Source: Mantis religiosa | Taxonomy: Eukaryota > Arthropoda > Insecta > Mantodea > Mantidae | Direction: 5' to 3' | Length of the DNA: 64,000 nt | Assembly: GCA_030765055.1 (NCBI GenBank) | Contig: CM060947.1 | Span: forward strand, 100,256,711 to 100,320,710 | In this document: in pieces, positions 23,127 to 33,946 of the stretch | Layout of the letters: every line of letters begins with the position of its first letter | How positions within the stretch are numbered: the stretch's first letter is position 1 | Notes under the pieces: model-generated | Told to the model about the DNA's origin: nothing | Seen by the model: only the letters and a program-made list of their open reading frames with translations | Database searches by the model: none | Position numbers and translations under genes: made by a program

Positions 23127-23416
23127 TGTGACTTTGTGGGTTCATAGAATTAAAATCCAATTTGCAGAAATTGAGATCTTTCTTTATTCCCGTAGAAATA
23201 CGCTTCGTTCTCCTCGGATAACACATACACTATCTTCCAGTCCATTCACTAGCAGTGCGCTCTTCACGGCTGCTTGCCAAGAATTAACTCTCCTCCAGGC
23301 CAACGCATCGCTTATATAGGCACCAACTGGCGAATCCAGAAGCTTCCGGGCTTGATGAAACATCACGGTTGTTCCAGAAGTTAGGGGGAGGAAGTATGGC
23401 TCAGTACCAGTAGACA
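23127..23416 (-). repeat. 5' LTR of gypsy copy A
   Basis: Read on the minus strand it begins TGTCTACTGG and ends GTCACA. A TATA-like CTATATAAGC is at about 23312-23321, and AATAAAG near 23180. A primer-binding site (TAGTGTCAGAAGTG on the minus strand) lies at 23111-23124. The R-U5 half matches the LTRs of copies B and C, but the U3 half is unlike the 3' LTR remnant of the same copy. Confidence 0.85.
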
Positions 23417-23436
23417 TTTAACTATTCAAACCACCA

Positions 23437-24170
23437 ATGGGTTCTATGTGGAAACCAAAAAGCAATAGGAGTGCTTCTGGGACAGCAGTCAGACTTTACA
23501 AAATTTTGTTTCCTGTGCCTGTATCATGCCTGTTAATTGCATTGGATTACAACAGAATGGGCTGCCAAAACAACAATGAATTCAGGGAGAAAAATGTAAT
23601 AAGAGAGTATCTGATGAAACAAGAGAAAATCATCCTGCTGCTTGTTCATATTAAACTGGGAATTGAACACATTTGTCAAAGCATCACCTAAAAATGGTGA
23701 TGGTTTTAAGTATATATGTTCCAAATTTTCTGTTCTGTCTGAGGTTAAACTTAAGGAATGTTTTTGGGACCAAGCATTAGTAGTTTGGTGAAATATGTAT
23801 TTGAAAATGTACTAATACAAGAGTGGCTTGGCCAGGATTTAAGAATGTGGTTGACAATTTCTAACGTTGAAATTTTAAAGCCATGGTTGAAAATGTTGAT
23901 AGCTCTGAAAAATCTAGGATGCAATATGAGCCTTAAAATGTATTATCTTCATAGCCATTTTCACTTCTTTCCTGACAATTTTGAAGAGTTCAGTGAAGGA
24001 CATGGAGAAAGGGCTCATCAAGATGTGAAAGAAAGTGATTAGTGTCATTAATGGACTCCCTTTAAATTTAAATATAATCATATTATCAAGGTTTTTGAGA
24101 TGAAGGGATGATTACTGAGTACTGTTGTTCTCTAAAAAGAGATAACTTAGAGCTTCAGTGTACAAGAAAA
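23437..24170 (+). pseudogene. Broken repeat-associated arthropod gene (HSH...HGERxHQD type)
   Basis: Frames with shifts contain RLYKILFPVPVSC, then ILLLVHIKLGI near 23640, FLGPSISSLVKYVF near 23765, and a long segment LKNLGCNMSLKMYYLHSHF with FFPDNFEEFSEGHGERAHQDVKES (to 24039). After a 33-base insert at 24040-24072 similarity resumes with YQGF-DEGMITEYC and SLKRDN near 24150. I recall this motif set (HIKLG, LGCNMSLK, HSH..FFP, HGER.HQD, YC.SLKRD) from many repetitive arthropod proteins of unclear function, probably transposon derived. Start and end are not defined. It is clearly non-functional here. Confidence 0.65.
24040..24072 (+). repeat. 33-bp Penelope terminal sequence inside the HGER relic
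   Basis: TAGTGTCATTAATGGACTCC and the following CTTTAAATTTAA are the terminal sequence of both arms of the Penelope-like element at 29790-30841 with one mismatch. It interrupts the HGER reading frame between HQDVKESD and YQG. No clear target duplication is visible. Confidence 0.6.
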
Positions 24171-24589
24171 TCTTGAAGCCAAATTTCAATACGAAGAGGA
24201 AGCAGTACTAAAAGGTTTGTTTCTGTAAGACTTGGATATGTTGAACTTAAATAGTGATTGTATCTATGAACAAATGAGTGCTGTATGACTTTTTGTTATT
24301 TCATTTAATTAAGGTCGCTTGACAACAACTAAGGTTATCAGCAACCACAGTAGAATTAATACATTATTGAGACAACAGTGAAATTTAAAACAAACAGTAC
24401 AAACAGGCTACAACAATAAACAAAACAGCTAAATTTGCACATTACAGTGAACAGTAGTGATCTAAGTAGAAATACAGATATATTATAACAATAAACAGGG
24501 TTGAACTTAATAATTGCAAAATACAAAAGGTGTGTATTAAAGAGAAACTGTAATAACATCTAACACAAGATATAGTAGTGTAGATTTTA
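24171..24589. other. Probable 3' tail of LINE 2 and spacer
   Basis: No coding similarity. From about 24300 onward this is likely the 3' untranslated part of the minus-strand LINE 2. The exact end is not visible. Confidence 0.45.
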
Positions 24590-26189
24590 TATAATAGATG
24601 ACAGTTGTGATGAATCCATTAATTTTATAATTTTTCGACATTCAACTGAATTAAAAATGGCATATAATTCAGTATTGAGGTTCAAGTCACTTCTGGCTTC
24701 CAGCACGGATGGGCACTCAAGGATGAGGTGGGATGTTGATATCTCTCGAGTTCTACGTTTCGCACATGGATCTTTAAATAACTATGACTTCAAATGAAGT
24801 GACCAATATGTAATCTGTTGAATAGAATTTTTCTTCTCCGGAAGTGAATGTTCGATATATCTGGTTCTGAGACAGATTTTCTAACAAGTTTCAGCTTTTA
24901 GGGAGTGGATTGCCATTGTTTGACCCAATACTGCAGATTATGGGTTTTAAGCATCTTTGATATCTTGTAGTGTACTGGATACTCCAGCTGCGATTTGTTG
25001 TAGTCTTGTAGCTGACTTAGCTGCCACATCAGCCATTTTATTCCCCACAATGCCTTTATGTGGAGGTAGCCATGCCAATGAGATTTGGATGCCTTTACCA
25101 TAGTGGTAAACTAAACATTCTTGAATACTTTGAAATGAGTGGATGATTATTAAACTTCTTTGCAATGGCAGAAATTGTTGATGTGGAGTCTGAGATCACA
25201 ATTAATGGATTTTTGTTACTTTGGGTGCTAATTTCAATTGTTTTGACAGCCCAGGCTTCAAATGAAAATACAGAAGTAATCTGGTAGGTGATAAGAGTTA
25301 GTTACTTAAGATGAAGTGGTAACTATGACACATTCGGAACTTGTATTACACTATGATCCATCAATATATACTTTGAAGTGAGTGTTGAAATTCTGATGAA
25401 GTCATGAAATCATAGGAAAGATTACTGGTTTGGGCATGTTTGCATAGTTGGTATACGTGACACTTCCAAATTAATGAAAGGTGTAAACGACTGTCATGGA
25501 GGATAGATGGCTTTTCAATCCGAAATTCAGAACAGTATTCCAGTAATCTTTCATGTAGTGGTTGTGGATAGCAAGAATGAGAATCAGAGTTCTGGTTTTG
25601 GAGTATTACACATGTATTTGTTTGTTGGATTACTTGGTGAGCAGAAATTTAGACATTGTAGTATACGTCTCAACTCTTAAGGGAAGTAGACCAGAATCTG
25701 CAAGTAAACTGTTTCTTGGACTGGATCTAAAGGATCCCAAATTTAAATAACTTCCAGTGTTGATGATAGGGTCAAGTGGAGGAGTTGTTTACTTGCTGAG
25801 CTATATATTACAGCCCCACAGTCAGGTTTGGACTGGATTAGAGATCTATATATGTTGATTAAGCACTTAGTCAGCTCCCCACTTATGAGATATCTTGATA
25901 AAGTTCAGTGGAAATGCATGAGAGATGTAATGTATTGTTTCCATGTGTGATTGTGACTGAATGTCATACCAAGGATTTTGCAAGTATTTGTTCTTGGTAA
26001 ATTATGACCACCTATAATTGAGACTAAGCAGCTTTTAAATCCTTTTTTATCCTAGAGAAAACAATGAATTCAGATTTTTTTCTTGGATATAATGAAGCCC
26101 GAATTGACCAAGTATACAGACTACTTAAGGACTCTTGAATTATACATGTAGTCAGTTGTATATTTTTTCTGCTACACAGAAGAGTAATA

Positions 26190-27461
26190 CAGCGTAATTC
26201 ATATAAACCTGAACCATTTCAATAGACCATAGTTTTTAAACCAATAATAGGACACATGTGCAACTTCGGGAGAATATAATACACAATTGTGAGATTACAT
26301 TACACTATTTACATCTCAGAGAAAATGTTGGAAGTGTCCTCCACCAGCATCAATACATGTTTGCACTCGTATCACCATATTCTCTGAAGTTTTACAGAGA
26401 GTATCCTCGCCAATGTTACTTATTTCGGTTCGAATGGATTCCTTGACAACATCAATTGTCCATGGCCTATTCTTGTACACTCTATTTTTTAGATAACCCT
26501 GTTAGGGTTAGGTATCTCAAGGGTGAGGTTAGTTAGGGGATCTGGGAGACTTTGTAGATTATTCGATTATCAAAGAAACTGGTTATAAGTTTCATGGTGT
26601 CAGATGTATGGCACATTGCTCCAACTTGGTTGAAATAATCTTCTCTCAATTCAATATCATCCAGCTGCTCCATAAATGTATTGAAGATACCTATATAATC
26701 TTCAGTGTCTACAGTTGTGTCAAAATAGGACCAACGATCCTGAAAGCTGACACTGCGCACCTTACTCCAACCTTTTCATCATGCAGTAGGGTTTCATGGA
26801 TCACTTGGGAGTTTACAGCAGCCCAGTATTTGGTGTTTGGTGTTTATGTAGCCTGACAGATGAAACCATGCCTTATCTGTCAACCACGTTATGGAGAGAA
26901 TGTCTGGATGTGGAATAAGAATACCTTGAAACCATCAACAGTAACTGATTCATTTATCATAATCTGCTTCTTTCAGTTGTTGCACCATATGCACTCTGTA
27001 AGGTCGTAATCCCGATTTCTTTGACATGTTTCATATGAATACCTGATTCCTGTCTCAATCGACACAACAATTCTGTGAACATCTGTAACAGTCTCTGCAT
27101 TCAATGGCGGTCCATGTTTTCCACTCATTAATGAGTGTACCAGTTGTTTTCAGCTTTTTTACGAGCGATAAAATGTTGCCTTTGGCGGAACATTACATAC
27201 ATTGAATTCTCTTCCAAATTTCCGTTGTTACCAAGAAATTTGTCTTCCAATATGATTTCAAAATGTTAACACACACTCGTAGTGAGTACTGCATGTTGCT
27301 GTTACGACTGCACATTTAAGACTGTCAACTATCAACAATTGTCAGTGTTGTCAATTCTCCCAGAGCCACTGAGATCATTAAAACAAATTTCTACATTCTA
27401 TGAGCTTTCAAAGGGAAATTATGGTCTATTGAAATGGTTTAGGTTTATATGGATCACACTG
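26190..27461 (-). mobile_element. Tc1-like DNA transposon inserted in LINE 2 reverse transcriptase
   Basis: Terminal inverted repeats of about 42 bases begin CAGCGTAATTCATATAAACC on the left and CAGTGTGATCCATATAAACC on the right, with TA on both sides (26188-26189, 27462-27463). Removing it and one TA rejoins LINE 2 in frame as ADD-ITLL. The minus-strand transposase is broken: a HTH remnant near 27200-27000, the first catalytic region WLTDKAWFHLSGYINTKYW near 26870, NSQVIHETLLHDEKVGVR, then DDIELREDYFNQVGAMCHT (about 26650), and a C-terminal tail RVYKNRPWTIDVVKESIRTE near 26480. The second catalytic Asp (normally QQDGA) reads QVG, so the enzyme is dead even apart from the frameshifts. Length 1272 bases. 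Confidence 0.92.
26533..26760 (-). pseudogene. Transposase middle segment of the Tc1-like insert, catalytic Asp lost
   Basis: The 75-residue frame holds RWSYFDTTVDTEDYIGIFNTF followed by QLDDIELREDYFNQVGAMCHTS and LITSFFDNRIIYK. Relatives have Q-D-G-A at the NQVGAM position; the catalytic D is replaced by V. The frame ends where the PRSPDLTP-type motif should start, and that motif is missing between here and the RVYKNRPWTID tail, so a short deletion is likely. Confidence 0.75.
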
Positions 27462-28066
27462 TATCATCGGCATAGAGGAATACTTATACTGGATATTTAA
27501 TGAGGTTGCGGACCATTCACCATTTCTATCGATGATGATACTTTATCTTGAATGCAAACTTTAAGATATCTATGAGACAAGAAATTGAATCCTTTTAAAA
27601 TTCATATTCAAAAGAATGTCAATAATCCTTGGTCTGAAGACCAGTTCATAAGCCTTTTTGATGTCCAAGGAAACTGCAACTGTGTGATGCTTCATTGCCA
27701 GAGCATCACAAATTTCAGTGTTTGTTGACTAGGTGGTCACTTGTGGAACCAAATGGCCGAAACCCACTTTGATAAGGAGATATTAAACTTGTTTGTTAAC
27801 AAAATCCAACTAGGATGACTAGACCATTTTCTCCAAGAGTTTGCACAGAGTAAATTAGATGATTAATTAACAACTTTGGAGTGATCTTTGTTAGGTTTGC
27901 GAATGGGATCAATTATAGCTTTCCTCCATTGCTCAGGAAATGTTTGAGTTTCCCATATAAAATTGAACAACTGGAAGAGATAATCAATAGCTCTTTTTGG
28001 AAGATTTTTAAGAAATGTGTTTTGTTAATGTCATCTAGTCCTTGAGCAGAATTTTTACTTTTATTC

Positions 28067-28184
28067 AACCACTGAAAAAATTCTTCCATAGTAAATGGTT
28101 AAACTGATCTTCATTCCACTCAACTAACCACTGAAAAAATTCTTCCATAGTAAATGGTTAAACTGATCTTCATTGCACTCAACT
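28067..28184. repeat. 59-bp tandem duplication in LINE 2 RT
   Basis: Two adjacent 59-base units, 28067-28125 and 28126-28184, both starting AACCACTGAAAAAATTC and ending CACTCAACT, with one difference (C or G at the fourth-from-last segment). 59 is not a multiple of three, so it shifts the RT frame. The near identity shows it is recent relative to the age of the LINE. Confidence 0.95.
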
Positions 28185-29789
28185 AGAGACTTAATTTGTT
28201 CATTGGAGAGTCCTTTATTCGAGATCATTTTAGAAAATTTCTGGTCATAGTTTTTGTTACTTGAATTACCACCAAAAGCATTAGTGAATAATGTACTAAC
28301 AGTGAAAGAATCATGTTGTTTTCAAATGCTAGGCTTTGGTAATGAAGCCATTAGAAGGAATCATTGTTTGGTACCATTTTCATATTCCAGACTATTAGGG
28401 AAGGAAGCTGCTTTACTTCAACTAATTGATTTTATTTTTGACAAAACTGAATTTGGAGTTTCACTGACGATAGAAGTAAAATCATTAAAAGACTTGGCCA
28501 TTATAGACTTAAGAACATAACATGCTTTTGCCCTAGCCTTTTTGTATGCAGTGCCAAGTTCAATACACCTATTTTTCTTATTTTCTAAACACTTTCTTCT
28601 TAGATTTATTGACATGTACATTTGTTATTCCACCATGGAAGTGGGCGCTTGTATATTTATATTCCTGAGGTTTTAGGAATAGCAAACTCAGCTGCAGAAA
28701 TAATTAGGTTTGTGAACTGTTAGACAATGTCAGTAACATTTTGAGTCTGCAAGGATTGTAATCTAGGTAAATTTTCAATGTTTTCATTTATACAGTGTTG
28801 AGACAAAGGCCATTTTGCCCTATCAATGAACCATTTCTGATGTATTTTAAGTTCCTTGAATGATAGATAATCCAAGAGTCTTAAGTTTAAAGGATAATGA
28901 TCATTGTCATATAGATGCTGATTTCGAGACCAGGATATAAAAATGCATAGTTAAACCAGTATTTAATAGAATTATTCATGATTATTTAGCCATTGTTCAA
29001 TAGTTTGACCCCATCTGTTTGTCTTAGAGCATCCCTATAACAATTTATGGCTATTAAAGTCACTCAACTCACAGCGTGGGAAGTCGGGTAAGAAGACTGT
29101 CCATTTCATTGATATTTAAGTCCTGACTATTAGGAAGGTAAACAGAGCAAATTGTCACATCTACCTTTAATCTGATTCTAGCTGCAGTGACTTCCATTGT
29201 AGTTTGGATAGAAATGTTATGCAGAAAAAGGTCTGATTGAACAAAAATTGCACTACTGCCACTATCAATAGTGGAATTTTGCCTATTATAAAACAAGATG
29301 TACAACCATGAAGTTGTGGACAATACTTCTCTTTAAAGTTGGTTTCTTGGAGACATTAATACCTTTGGTCTGTACTCATTGATAAGCAATTTAATGTAAG
29401 GTCTTCTTGCATAGAAACCGTTGCAATTCCACTAAATTTAGATGCATAATTATTATAACTTTGAAGTTTCTAACTTTTTAATAAGTCGAGAACACCGCTT
29501 TTTAAAACCTTTGCTAGGTAGAGTTGGTTGAACTTGTCGTAACAGCTTAGCTAAGGCTGGCAAATTATGTGAAAATTCCTTAGCCACATCCACATTTGTG
29601 ACTCTCCTAGTTATGTCAAAAAGGTTCAAAAGTTGGTTTAGGGAGATGGTAAACTTACAAGATTGAGATTCAATCAGTGCCTTGGTATCATGTCACACAT
29701 ATTCATCATCAGAGTAGTTTTTTTTAATAACTTTTCCTTAATTTTCCCAATTCATCAGGGACATTTTTAGAATCAGAATAATCTGTAAT

Positions 29790-30841
29790 TAAATTTAAAG
29801 GGAGTCGATTAATGACTCTAAACAACACTTACTTTTAAATTTTTCTGGAACATGTTTCAAAGACTTTGCCTCTATCCTCAGCCGGCCATCGACTGGTTCT
29901 CATTGGTGTACTTGACAATATTTTGTCACAGGTCTCCTCTGGTGGCGGCTCAAGGAACTTGCTGAACAAATCCTTCTGGGGGATGTCGAAATTGAATACT
30001 TTGTTCCTATTTTTTGAAATGAAGATTTGTTCCCATGTGGATAGTTCTTGTTTTCCTGATGTATGTTTTAGTAGTTTTGGTTCTGGATTTATGTTGTGGT
30101 TTTTTCCCCAAAAATGTGTGGCAACTGCTGATTTTTCTAATTGTTTATATTTTATGTTTCTAAAGTGTTCCTAGACTCTTGTTTCTAAATTTCTTTTGGT
30201 TTTTCCAATATAAATTTGACTACAGTCACTGCATTCAATTTGATATATACCAGATTTTTTGTTAGATGGAATGGCATCTTTGATGTTTGAGCAAATTAGG
30301 TTTTTTATGGAGAAATGGTTGACTGATGCTATTTGAATGTTTTGTTTTTTGAAGACTTTTTTGAATTTATAATAGGCCCATGGATGGTAAGTGAATTTTT
30401 TGAAAATCATATTAGTTTCTGTAGCTGAGAGGGTTGTGGTTTCCTTTAGTAGCTTCTTTTTTGCTAAGTTCACTTTTTTGTCTACTAATGATTTGGGAAA
30501 GTTATTTTTTGTGCTATTTCAATAATTTTGTTGTATTCTGTTTTGTATTCTTCTGCTGTGAGAGGGATGTTTACCAGTCTGTGTGCTAAACTATTGAAGA
30601 TTGCCTGTTTGTGGGATCTTGGGTTGTAGCCATTAGCTATAAAAGCCACCAGAGGAGACCTGTGACAAAATATCGTCAACTACACCAATGAGAACCAGTC
30701 GATGGCCGGCTGAGGATAGAGGCAAAGTCTCTGAAACATGTTCCGGAAGAATTTAAAAGTAATTGTTGTTTAGTGTCATTAATCGACTCCCTTTAAATTT
30801 AATTTATCATAACAACACTGTTTTCAACACTTCCAAGAAAG
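29790..30841 (-). mobile_element. Penelope-like element 1, 5'-truncated, inserted in LINE 2 ORF1
   Basis: Exact 14-base target duplication GAATAATCTGTAAT at 29776-29789 and 30842-30855. The ends are inverted arms, 29790-29946 and 30645-30802, nearly identical over about 157 bases, with a 39-base extension on one side (30803-30841). The minus-strand coding part holds an RT C-terminal stretch (NGYNPRSHKQAIFNSLAHRL, about 30640) and a GIY-YIG endonuclease: SGIYQIECSDCSQIYIGKT then KRNLETR (30270-30171). Penelope elements use RT plus GIY-YIG for target-primed insertion. The RT palm is missing. The LINE frame is restored (ITDYS to DSKN) when one target copy is kept. Confidence 0.93.
30171..30679 (-). 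pseudogene. Penelope 1 RT C-terminus and GIY-YIG endonuclease
   Basis: Two frames, 30679-30485 and 30473-30171, separated by a frameshift, read as RLVNIPLTAEEYKTEYNKII then FTYHPWAYYKFKKVFKKQNI and the GIY-YIG motif. The conserved R and the EH of GIY-YIG follow near 30170-30160 in another frame, with C-terminal STWEQIFI and FNFDIPQKDLF residues reaching about 29960. The Cys pair before YIG (CSDC) is kept. Confidence 0.88.
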
Positions 30842-31299
30842 GAATAATCTGTAATGCTTGTTTCTTTCTCACTTTCAGATAAGGAAATAGAAGAGGTTTT
30901 ATCTGAGTTAGTGGAAGATAATGGTCGCTTCAGTTTTGCAGTGAGAATAAGATTCCATTTTAAAATCACCCCTGAAAACTAGTGATCTGCAAGTCAGGGG
31001 CTGGAGAACTTAGAAGTTTGTGGGGTTAAGTGAACAAGGAGATAAGCCAGTTTGGAAACATTGCCTTCTGTATTAGACTTATTTGATTGCAATTGGACTT
31101 TGTTTTTCATTGATGTAGCACTTCTAGTAATCTGTGTTAGCAGTGATCATCTGAAGGGGACTTTATTTTGTATTGTTGCATTATTACTAGTGCCAACTGG
31201 ATTGCATGTGGATGGCTGAAGAGGATATAGCGTTAGTAATAGTGCCAGCTGAGTCAGATTTGGATGACTAAAGGGAACATTTTGCATTGCTGCATTGTT

Positions 31300-31930
31300 A
31301 GCAACATGTTCTATGTTTGCAGTGGATGGGTTTGAGTCCTTGAAACAGTAAATTGCAACAGGTGCGAGGAATAGAATGATAATTGATTATTCTCACCTTC
31401 TGTGACGATTTTGAGGAGGTATGCGTCGGCGCTCTGGAGCAATAAGTCTTCTCTCTCTCTCTGGCCGTAGTATCAGAGCGAGAATAATTTGTAGAAAACA
31501 ATAACAAATTTTCTCTTCTTCAAAATATTGGAATATGTTCTACTAAAACCATTATTATATCTTATCACAATGTTAGGATCTGTAGATTATATCCTTTTAT
31601 AAAATACTCAATACTTAACCCTTGCAGATTAAGATTATGCGAACTTGCAGATCGGCACTACAGATAACACATCTTTGCACTTCAATGATCTGACAAAGAG
31701 TGAAGCCAAAACTATTTTTCTCTTACACACGCACTATTTGTGCATCTTAAATGCACACTCAAAATAATTCTGCACAACCTCGGAGAGACATAAAGTATTC
31801 TTTTTCCTACGATGTTCTTAAGCAGTAGAAAGATCTTTAAATCTTTTAACAACTTCCTCTCATTTGCGGTTGTCATGGTTACACATACCCTACCTTACCA
31901 TTTCATTAAACATTACAATTCCTCCAAATA
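31300..31930. other. Part of LINE 2 ORF1 region, poorly explained
   Basis: Between the ORF1 knuckle (about 32000) and its C-terminal KRPLSS segment (about 30930) the minus strand has little coding similarity, except THTSSKSSQKVRIINYHSIP at 31430-31370. Either highly diverged ORF1 or an old insertion fills 31500-31930. No terminal repeats were found. Confidence 0.35.
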
Positions 31931-32623
31931 TTCCTCTCAAACAACATAAATATCTAAAATACCTGTTTCATCCTGATTATCCAGAGGTGCAGTTTTTTGC
32001 AATATGCACTTGATTTTTGCAATGGAAGCAGATGGGGACATCTGAGGATACATATATCCAGTGCGGTAGGGTTATCTACTCTCACTTGGAAAGAATTGGG
32101 AAGTTTATTTTCATCTTCCGGTGCAATGGAAGTTTGCCGACAAAAACTCAATATGAGACAGTCTGGGGGCAGAAAAACGTGCTCGTAGAAATGACATGGG
32201 TGCAACAATTTCTATTCCAAAATGCTAGCAGTTCTTTCTCTGGTACACAAATGTGGAATGCTGGAGCACACTTCCGATAAAATTATCCTCTTGATTGCGG
32301 GATATTAATGGTCTAATTGGAAAATTCTGTCCTGCTACTGTAATGACTTTTGTGTTTATTTAGGAGCTCATCTGCTATTTCCATATTACTAAAATAAACA
32401 CAAAGTCTTTTGTTTGATATTTTAGATGCAATTCTAATATGAGAGGGATTAACTTTAGTAACTGTTGCACAAATTCAATGATGGGAGCATAATCAACTGA
32501 GTCAATTATAATAGCATTTTCCTTTCTAAGGAATAACGTACACTGAACTTGTGCATAACTAATTGTTGACTTACTGTTAGATATACTGGTAGTTGGTTTA
32601 GCTCGTTGGGCAGTGGAATCCAT

Positions 32624-32910
32624 GTTGGTGAGGTTAGGTGACTCGGAAACCAAGTATAAATCAAATATTGATGAATTCGTACAATATAAAAACAATTACA
32701 CCAAATGTAAAACAAAGCATTAAAAATTAATAGTAAACCACTTCAAACAAGATACAATGCAGACTTCTGGCAACAGTAACCATAAATTCAAGAAATCAGA
32801 AATCCCACTTTTCACTAGAATATCAAACTTTATTATCTGCTGTATGACTTTGTTTACTGCATACTATGTAAACATGTCCAGGTTACAAGTGTAGCTATCA
32901 GTGTCTTTAT
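32624..32910 (-). other. Probable LINE 2 5' region
   Basis: Upstream of the ORF1 ATG on the minus strand, no coding similarity. It ends at the TA that flanks mariner 2 (32911-32912). Confidence 0.4.
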
Positions 32911-33455
32911 TAATGGAAGGGTAGGCTGGTATGTCCTGGGCCTTACCTAGAGATGGCGCCACTGGGGCAGTTTGACAGATAATATCATGTAGTTTAACTC
33001 TAGACTGACTTCTACCCATAGATACAGGTCAGTAACTTGTTTATTTTTTTAATGACAACATTTTAAACAAAGACAAATGGAGGATTTGGAAAAACAATGT
33101 GATTCAATACTTACATTTGAAAGGCTTAATGCCTAAAGAAATCAAGGAGGAAATGGACAGTACATTAAAAAAACTCTGCCCCTTCATATACAATGATTAA
33201 AAGGTGAGTTGCAAAGTTAAAAATGGGATGTTCAAGCACTAGTGATGTACCTTGCTCTGGACGCCTGTGAAAGTCACAACTCTAGATATCATTGAAAAAA
33301 TAACATCATTTATAATGGGTGCATTATAAGTTGGTGATTGGCGTTTTGCCTCCACGTGCTGTTCAGCTGCGAAAACAAGGAGAAGAGATAAACACGTCAC
33401 TGACACGTCATTGCCGTCGCTTAGCAACCAGCAATCCACCAATCAAAAGTAAACT

Positions 33456-33469
33456 GTTGCCATAGCAAC
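33456..33469. promoter_or_regulatory. X-box-like palindrome GTTGCCATAGCAAC
   Basis: A 14-base palindrome with a single central mismatch pair, matching the RFX X-box consensus well. It lies about 490 bases before the transposase frame start. The sister element has GTTGTCATAGTAAC at the equivalent place. Confidence 0.45.
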
Positions 33470-33946
33470 CCGAACCGCTTATCCTATGTTGCCAACTCTA
33501 TCGCACTACATCACGTGCTTTATGCATGACGCTATTCTATCAGCATGTTGAGGTTTTCAGTAAACAGACACTGCTCCTATTGTTGCTTCGCTTATGAATC
33601 AGCAGTATCAGAATACCGCCGTCGTTCGTTGCCCTTTAGTATGAGACGGTATGCGTTGTTGGAAGGGAGTAGGTGTGGATTTAATTTCAAGGAATAGCTT
33701 ATGACGTTTTCTGGGTCAATGACCAACCTTTACAGTTTAATGACCAACCCTTACTTAGAGTATTTTTCCCTGTCATCACTGCCAAACTAAGAGTGTACTG
33801 CTTCAGGTAGTGAATGTTTCACAGAGAGTAAACAGCTTTACATTTTCGCAATATAATTCGTGTGTTTCAGTGATCAACTTCAGTGTTTCTGTGATCAACT
33901 TTAGTGTTTCAGTGCAACTTTAATATTTAGCTAATTATCGTTACTC

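Larger units (their letters stand above)
24590..32623 (-). pseudogene. Long non-LTR retrotransposon (LINE 2): ORF1, endonuclease, RT, RNase H
   Basis: Read on the minus strand. ORF1 begins at the ATG at 32623 (MDSTAQRAKPTTSISNS), with APEDENKLPNSFQVRVDN and a degraded zinc knuckle near 32060-32000, and a C-terminal KRPLSSTNSDKTSSISLSES near 30930. After an inserted Penelope element (29790-30841) ORF1 resumes in frame with DSKNVPDELGKLRK. The endonuclease shows SSAIFVQSDLF and CSVYLPNSQDLN (29323-29069). RT shows VAVSLDIKKAYE near 27680 and FLYADD at 27464-27481, where a Tc1-like element is inserted. RT then continues at 26188. RNase H shows KVYIDGS near 25370 and SLAWLPPHKGIVGNKMADV near 25080. 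A final cysteine-histidine stretch is at about 24770-24690. Many stops and shifts occur. Without insertions it spans about 5.7 kb of coding sequence. Confidence 0.9.

Noticed and set aside
22551..23147. 198-codon plus-strand frame
   Set aside because: Exactly opposite the gag frame; composition is that of reversed gag.
26499..26515. TTAGGG/TTAGG-like string (CTGTTAGGGTTAGG) suggesting interstitial telomeric repeat
   Set aside because: Only two units, inside a Tc1-like transposon; chance.
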